Of a DNA stretch of 64,000 bases, positions 57,501-64,000 are shown in pieces. Source of the stretch: Pezicula radicicola. Lineage: Eukaryota; Ascomycota; Leotiomycetes; Helotiales; Dermateaceae. Each line of letters opens with the position of its first letter. Within the stretch, counting starts at the first letter, position 1. The DNA lies in assembly GCA_003008705.1 (NCBI GenBank), contig PDUO01000010.1:744001-808000 (forward strand). Reading direction: 5' to 3'. A program made the translations under genes and the position numbers. The notes beneath the pieces are model-generated. The model worked only from the letters and a program-made list of their open reading frames with translations. It had not been told where the DNA came from and did not search any database.

Positions 57501-60500
57501 TTACGCGGTCGTCGCTCATAACAAAGGCGGCAACAGAAGGTAGCGTGAAACCTATATTGGTACTCTTGAAGTCATTCTGGCAGCCTGCAAATTGTCTGAC
57601 CGTTGATACAACGCTGACTTCCGCAGGCCCGTAAGTGTTATACGCAATCATGTCTTGACCCCAATCATCCGCGACAGCTTGTGGGAGTGCCTCTCCAATA
57701 AATGTGACGACTTCGAGAGTGTGACACGTCTTTCGTAGGATGATAGTTGCGAAGGCTGGAGTTAGATGAGCATGAGTCGCTTTGGTATGATTTGCCAGTG
57801 AAGAAAATGCCCCAAGCATGATATCTTTGGTCGCAGATATGACAGTCCCACGAAGTCCCCATGTATAGAACAAATCCTGAACGAAAACATCGAACGTTGG
57901 TTGCGAGAACTGAAGCATCCGAACTGAATCGCTCCGACTTTTCACAATTCCGTCCCGTAGCGATCTCATGCTCTCTGCTGCCGAGTTATGCTGTACTTGA
58001 ACTCCCTTAGGCAAACCTGTGGTGCCACTAGTCCAGATGAGATAAGCCATATCTTGGGAACGAGGAGCCAGAGATTTGTCTATTGGTGTATTGAACTCAA
58101 CGCCCAGGTTGTTGATATCAACGATGACAACTCCGACTGGTATCGCGCCATCTTCTTGTAAAACTGTATGATTCGCGGCAAGTAGCATCTTTGCATCAGT
58201 CCTGGCAATTAAATCATGACGACGGCTGGTTGGAAAGGCTGGGTCAATTGGGCACCAAGCTGCCCCAGCCTTCAAAATGCCAAGAACTGTCACATAAAGC
58301 TCCGGCGTTTTCTCCAAACAAAATGGGATTACCAGGTCATTTAGACATCCGAAGCGATTGACCAAGTATCTTGCAAGTCGGTTCGCTTTCTCATTGAGTT
58401 CTGCATAAGTCCACTCGATGTTCGCCTCAGATTCTGCGGATTGCAAATTGCCCTTGAACACCAATGCGACATCTTCGGGATTCAACTTCGCATTGTTCTC
58501 AAAAGGGGAATGTAAGAGTTCGTCTACTTTCGGGGAGCTTGGGCAGGAAGTGGCTAGAGGCGAACATGACTGCCTCGTGACAAATCTACCATCGAGGTAA
58601 GGAGTATCTGGATTTTCGATGACAAAAGTTACGATATCATTGAATTGTTGAAGCATGATAGAGGCCGAAGGTTCATCCAAATGTTCATCTGTATATGTAG
58701 CTCTGAGTCGCAGTGCTCCATTGGCTTCTGGCCAGACCTCGATCATAACAGCAAAGTCATTTCCCATTGCCGGATACTCAACATTGTCCCATAGACTTGA
58801 TTGCTTGGCACCACTTGAGAAATCCTGCCATGCAAGAAGACTGTCATAGTAAAGGCCACCATTAGCTGCCACAATGGAGTTCAGAGGTATTTGAAGATGA
58901 TCTAGGGCCATGGCGTTGACTTTAGATAAATGTTGCAAGACGGTAGCATTGGTTGTTCCCGACTGGAAAAGAAGATTTGCTGGAATTGTTATTGGAACGG
59001 TTGTGAATGTTGGGCCGGTGCAAACTTCCAATTCGTCGTCTAGACGGCCGGAAATAACACTTCCAAATGTTGAACTATTCAAAGAGTCTTTGTAAGTGAC
59101 AAGTAAAAGCGACCAGGCAGCTTGGAGAATGGCTAGTGGAGAAGCCAAAGATTTCTTTGCTCCCTCACGTAAAGAGTCAAGGTCTTTTGTTGCCATAATT
59201 GTGAAAGTCTTCGGTATTCGCGTTACTGTCTCAGGCCTTAATCCTGTGAGTGTAGGAAATGGCATGGGATCGCAGTCTTTTAACTGAGATGACCAAAAGT
59301 CGATTGTCTTTTGACTGTTTGAATTGTAATGCATGTCCACTGCAGCAGAGATCTCGGACCTCCTTGGAATTCCGTCGTTGAAATAAGTAGCAGCCACTTC
59401 GGCAAATAGAAGTTGCAACGAGGCTCCATCGAAAATTCCATGGAAAATGCTGACGACCATGACAGCACGAGCTGGAGTCTTAACAAGAGTTAGAGACAAT
59501 GGAGGCTTGTCTATAACAATAGTATCTTCTGCCGTGTTCAGAGATGCTGAAATGGCCCTTTCTAGCTCGTCCTGATCGTCTGTCTCGCAACAACGCATAT
59601 TCCAACTCCTGTGGGCTAGGGAACTTGACTTGGTCAATACACACTGTAAAAACGGAGCTAAATTGTCATCGATGGGAAGAAAGACCATCCTGTATGCTTC
59701 GTGTCTTTGTAATGTTGATATCCAACTCGCTTGAAGTTTTGCCACCTCTATCGATGTGCTGATGTGATGCACAGAGTGGTGTATATAATGTTTTTTGGAC
59801 ATACCATCGTTGGTAGAGCTTCGGAGAAAACTAGCCAGCATACCGGATTGGGTTGCCGTGGTGGGCAAGATTTTTTCAATCGAGTTGACATCGACACCCA
59901 GATGATCAGCACAAAGATTTTTATATTTCTTCCTGAATTCATCCCATTCGAATCCCTCTTCAGGAGTATTAATCGAATCATGGCTGCTATTTTCTTCATG
60001 GTCCAAGTACCCACTCCCATTCGACAGATTATTACGCCGACTGATGACGATTTCCGCTAAGCTCCAAGGAGTTGCACTTCGCAGAACGTCAACAATGCTG
60101 AGTTCTGTGATGCCTACGTCTCTTGCGCATTGCAAATATCTGATTGCTCGAAGACTATCAATTCCAACAGAAAAGAAGTTGGTAGTTGGTAGAATTTTTG
60201 CAGTTTCACTACCAACAAGTTCTGCCAAGATATTGCGAAGAAGTGTCTCAACGTTAGTTTCTTGGTTGGAATCTATTGGGATATTATGTGAGTCCTCTAC
60301 GTGAGCTGGTTCTTCTTGCCAGAGGCTCTTGACCATGCCGGAGAGGGCTTTTCGATCGACCTTTCCTGCTAGCGACCGAGGAACCTGAGCAACGAAAAAA
60401 TATTTGGAGGGACACATGTATGACGGAAGTTGGCGCGCTGCTGTTTCACGGCAAGCCGCTTCGACAGAGGTTGTCTCTAAGAGCTGCTCATGAACAATAA

Positions 60501-62745
60501 ATGTGACAGCTTCTTCGCTTCCATGTTGTGTTGCATCTCTCTTATGGGAGACTGTCACCGCCTCCTTGACTCCAGGAGTTGACGAGATGACAGTATCAAT
60601 CTCATCCAGGTCTACTCTTCTACCACTCAATTTGACTTGTGACGTATCAAGACGACCGAGAAACTCTACCACAGGCTCCCCTTGACGATTAGTTACGATG
60701 CGTACTTTGTCCCCAGTCCGATAGAGTCTCCCAAACTCTGGGCTAGTGACGAAAGACTTTGCATTTTGCTCAGGTCTATTAATATATCCAATACTGACCT
60801 GTGGACCTCCTATGGCTAGTTCGCCAGGGAAGCCTCTAGGAACAGGTGTAGGGATTGTCACAGATGGGTATATGACGAAGAGCGACGAAGTTGAGAGAGC
60901 CGGTCCAATAATTGACCCTCTATCACCAGGGTGGAAATTAGGAAGAAGAGTGCAGTTGATAGAGGCTTCAGTTGGGCCATAGGCATTGACTAAATCTGTG
61001 AGTTGGGGATTTGTCGGCGACTTCGCGAAATCATTGATATTTTTGCGGAGTAGCGTTTCTCCCATTGTCCACAAGCTTCGTATCGAAGTGAGTTTAGGGC
61101 GGCGTATGAGAGCCGCCATACTAGGTGTAGCCATCATAACGCTTGCGGCGAGTTCAGATACTGTTTCCTCTAAATTAGTGAGAGTGAGGTCTCTCGTCGC
61201 TGAACACAGGGTGGCACCAGTAGACAGTGTCACGAAAATCTCCATCAAGGAAGGATCGAATGTAGGGGCAGCGAATTGGAACCATCGTGGAACCCCATCT
61301 TGGGAGGGAGGCAAAGGCGAAAAAACTGCATGTGCGGCAATCGAGCAAGATGATGCTAAATGTGTAATTTGAACTCCTTTGGGTTTCCCGGTTGAGCCAC
61401 TAGTATACATGACATACGCGACGTCATCTTCCTGAGGTTCTGTTATGACTCTCAAAGATGCGGGACAGCTTGAAATATCCACCATCTTTGTGAGGGTGAA
61501 CGCTTCAACATCTACCCACTGCAAGTGCTGTGAGTCTATGGATGAGTTTTGGAGTATCTCCGGAAGACGCTCTCGGAACATCTCAGCGCCTAGGATCACC
61601 TGAGGGGCGAGATCCTCTAGTATGTCCCGTAGTCGTTGAGGGGGAGCTTCTATTGGCAATGGACAAAATGCTAGTCCTGCCTTGAGCACTGCAAGATAGG
61701 ATATGTACAGTTCTGCAGATGTCGTTAGAAACACTGGTACTACTGAGCGCCTGATTTCATGGCGGTTTGCATCCATAGTCGCCAAAATACGCTCAGCGAG
61801 CAAGGTAGTAAGCTCATTCAAGGCAGCATAAGTGAACGTGCGACGGATGGTTGGCTGCGTTAAAGAATCTTGTGATTGGAGGAAATCCAAAGCTATTCGT
61901 TCTGGATTTTCTAGTGCTCTGCGCTCAAACGAGGCATGTAGTAAAGCCTTACGTTCCTGGCAACTGGTTTCGCTGTCTTGCGCTAGGATTGGAGGACGGC
62001 TTAAAGATGGGAAGTTAAGCACGGATTTCTCTAAAGCTGCGCCCATAAATCTTTTTGGTCCAAAAAGATCATCGGCCAGAGGTGCTGGACATAGATATGC
62101 AAGTACCGCATTGAATATTTGCGAAGCGTCCTCGTCCGAAATCAAGTGCTCTTCAACTCGGAGGATAATGTCGCAGACATCACAATCAACTCTTGCATCG
62201 ATAATGATGGAAAAGACCTATGTCCATACTTAGTACTAGAAATAGGAAACGAAGATAAGTTCACTCACTGTCTCTAAGTCTGCTATATCATGTGATCTAG
62301 TTTGACCCATGCGGACTTGAATCGCAAAGTCAAGTGTCGCATCTGTAGAAGCATCTTCGAAGAACTCCAAGGTCAATGGAGTTCTCCCCGGATTGAGACT
62401 GGTCTCAGCATCAACTGCACCTTCCAATGTTCGTGCACAGGCTATGCCGTGACTCGCAGGCTCTCTGGCATCTGGCTGGAAAGAAGCATGAAATGCAACT
62501 TCGTCTCGTCCAGTAATTGCGATGATGAAACCGGCAAACAATTGGTAGATAGCAGATCGCTCTACTTCCAATTCCGAAAAAGAAATTTGATGTCTAAAGT
62601 TTTTGTAGGTTTTCTGAGATACATGATTACCAGAGACAGGTTCTTGGGTTCCTGAAGTGGTGGGAGGTCGGTATATAGTGTCCAATGAAGGGAAGGGTGT
62701 TTCTGGAAAGACTTTTTGTGCTATTGTACAATATGGTAGTGACAT
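48541..62745 (-). CDS. sidC: ferricrocin-type siderophore NRPS (SidC/NPS2)
   Basis: Nonribosomal peptide synthetase for a ferrichrome-class hydroxamate siderophore. Exons 62269-62745, 52681-62217 and 48541-52632 join in phase to 4701 residues. Modules in order: A1 (about 250-785), T1 (Ser847), C1, A2 (1395-1910), T2 (Ser1964), C2, A3 (2495-3015), T3 (Ser3067), C3, T4 (Ser3617), C4, T5 (Ser4172), C5. Each T domain keeps the G-[IV]-D-S phosphopantetheine site. A domains carry YTSGSTGKPKG, WTSGTTGLPKG and YTSGSTGNPKG. This A-T-C triplet plus two T-C units is the layout of SidC/NPS2, which builds cyclic Gly-Ser-Gly-(AHO)3 (ferricrocin) or a close relative by reusing A3. The 48-nt second intron (52633-52680) splits C3. 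A longer frame reaches 62826 but begins on TTG; the ATG at 62745 has good context. No other siderophore gene is in the window. Confidence 0.93.
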
Positions 62746-63526
62746 TTTGAGATTTCTCTCAGTGGTGATCTTGAAGGTTGCTGCAGGACTGGCGACTTGG
62801 TATCTGATGTGCAGCAATACTCTCAATTGAGTCCTCGAAGAACTCCAACTTACCTAATCTACAGCCTACCTCTTTCCCTTACAGTCGCGACTTCACAGCC
62901 TAGCGGAGAGCGATACAGGGGCTCTCGAGAGTCCCATGGACATTGCTGTTGCACATGAGGGGGTCATCTCTGCTGCCCGATGACGGATAGCTCTTCTGGC
63001 GGCAAAAAACTAAAAGCTATAACTTCGGCACAGTGGAGTATAGGCAGATCAGAGGAGGCTTTTGAGCCGTCCCGTCGTTCGCAGCAGACCACGGCATGGC
63101 TACCTACTCGGGGATGGGGGTGTTAGAGGCTAGAGGTTAGAGGTTGGAATAATGCTGGAAGCTGGAATGTCGTCTTCCCGGGGTGTCTTGCTATCCAAGG
63201 ATCTGATGAACGAGTAGACGATCGACCCCCTGCACATGTGCCGAGCCGAGCAACGTAGGGACTTATTATTATTGACTCAACTTCAACCTCCAGCCATTTT
63301 TATATTTGATTATAGGCAAGGCATGACACACAAAAACTACCGGTAAGGTTGTAAGTGAGGCTTGCGAACTGCACGTCGGGCGGTAGTCAGACCGTTGTCC
63401 CGATACGATGAGTGGGTGTTGAAGTTGGGATGGGGGGGTGATGTGGAGCAGCACGGAGGAGCGAGGGCGACGTGGTTCAGGTGGTGGTGAGGCAAAAGAA
63501 AATAGAAAGAATTTTAGCGTTGAAGG

Positions 63527-63535
63527 ATCAGATAA
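63527..63535 (+). promoter_or_regulatory. ATCAGATAA, iron-GATA factor (SreA/Urbs1 type) site
   Basis: Perfect match to ATCWGATAA, the known site of fungal iron-repressing GATA factors (SreA, Urbs1, Sre1) that shut off siderophore genes when iron is ample. It lies about 0.78 kb before the sidC ATG. An 8-of-9 match, ATCAGATTA, follows at 63563-63571, and another, ATCTGATGA, sits at 63201-63209. Confidence 0.65.
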
Positions 63536-63681
63536 GATGTGATTCGTCTAGTGCGTGGATGCATCAGATTAGATCACCCGCCCCTGTCATTGTACTGTAC
63601 TGTAAGCAAGCGAGCTCGAGCAGTCCAAGCACGTCTCCGTCTCCTCTTCTCGCTCCACCTCCACAGCAATAGACTCACACC

Positions 63682-63706
63682 ATGCTCATGCTCATGCTCA
63701 TGCTCA
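63682..63706. repeat. ATGCTC hexanucleotide microsatellite
   Basis: Four head-to-tail copies of ATGCTC (or CATGCT) in the region upstream of sidC. Confidence 0.8.
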
Positions 63707-63846
63707 CATCTCACCTACGAAAGTTTGTATTGCCCTTTTGGGTCCCTGGCTGATTTCCTATCCCTGCCTGGAAGCTCTACGGTATTTAATTTTGCCTGGC
63801 CCACATGCACGATTTCGTAATGCGTTCCTTGGAGACTCCCCCGATC

Positions 63847-64000
63847 ATGGAGCTGAATTTTTGCGATGAGGGCTCTGCTATGTCCTCTGAGCATACTCTG
63901 TTCTACGACAGCAATGGATGTGCTTCCTCACAATTAGGCCACCAACAGCAGCACATCGTACGTTGCAATGAAGAAACCCATTGCTGCGCTGCCGTCGAAG
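63847..64000 (+). CDS. possible 5' end of a gene, cut by window edge
   Basis: From the ATG at 63847 the frame stays open to the last base (51 codons). It begins MELNFCDEGSAMSSEHTLFY and is fairly Cys- and His-rich near the end. A GTACGT donor-like sequence at 63958 would end a first exon there. CT-rich leader-like sequence precedes it. An open frame of this length is not rare by chance and no family is recognised, so this is tentative. Confidence 0.3.
   Translation, partial: MELNFCDEGSAMSSEHTLFYDSNGCASSQLGHQQQHIVRCNEETHCCAAVE

Larger units (their letters stand above)
62746..63846. promoter_or_regulatory. sidC upstream region
   Basis: 1.1 kb upstream of the sidC ATG. No gene recognised; the short plus-strand frames at 63472-63820 look like leader sequence. 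It contains one perfect and several near-perfect iron-GATA sites and an ATGCTC microsatellite. Confidence 0.6.

Noticed and set aside
62746..62826. Extra 27 N-terminal residues on SidC
   Set aside because: That frame begins on TTG; the first ATG, in good context, is at 62745.

Overview
The window is nuclear DNA of a filamentous ascomycete (Pezizomycotina). The evidence is short 48-210 nt GT-AG introns, single-copy fungal orthologues, a C2H2/fungal_trans regulator, a complete ferricrocin-type siderophore synthetase, and gene-dense blocks separated by AT-rich gene-free islands. A leotiomycete is a guess from overall look, not something the sequence proves. Protein-coding genes were rebuilt by hand from six-frame reading plus splice-site phase checks. 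Every complete model given here adds up to a whole number of codons.

Layout. 1-2503 (-): RhoGAP protein, cut by the left edge. 2942-4300 (-): AMPK gamma subunit Snf4. 5768-7888 (+): Vac8. 8274-8852 (-) and 9022-9744 (+): a divergent mitochondrial pair, inner-membrane peptidase Imp1 and IF3-type initiation factor. 10443-11939 (+): eIF2B delta (Gcd2). 12380-12722 (-): small, probably mitochondrial, membrane protein. 13046-15507 (+): Shg1-domain protein with a very long RS/RD tail. 16117-18342 (+): Atg22. 18343-21041: gene-free, partly AT-rich. 21042-24974 (-): SH3-RasGEF (Cdc25 type). 24975-30752: 5.8 kb without a supportable gene, not AT-rich. 30753-33338 (+): C2H2 plus fungal_trans transcription factor. 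34477-35713 (+): GPI-anchored GH16 wall enzyme. 35714-37846: AT-rich. 37847-38565 (+): disordered fungal protein. 38566-40609: AT-rich. 40610-44071 (-): mitochondrial DNA polymerase gamma. 44535-45548 (+): SUMO-targeted ubiquitin ligase (Slx8 type). 45960-47886 (-): CofD/YvcK-family protein. 48541-62745 (-): SidC/NPS2 siderophore synthetase. 62746-64000: its upstream region, and possibly the start of another gene at the right edge.

How the genes relate. Most are housekeeping genes in nutrient and Ras/AMPK signalling, vacuole and autophagy (Vac8, Atg22), mitochondrial maintenance (Imp1, IF3, polymerase gamma), translation control and chromatin. They form no operon-like pathway. The accessory element is the 14.2-kb NRPS gene. 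Its A-T-C-A-T-C-A-T-C-T-C-T-C order is that of synthetases for the intracellular siderophore ferricrocin. A perfect ATCWGATAA iron-GATA site lies about 0.8 kb upstream. No other siderophore gene is inside the window.

The least explained structures are a dispersed family of 18-bp tandem repeats found only between genes, the 5.8-kb gene-free segment, and a eukaryotic CofD-family protein.
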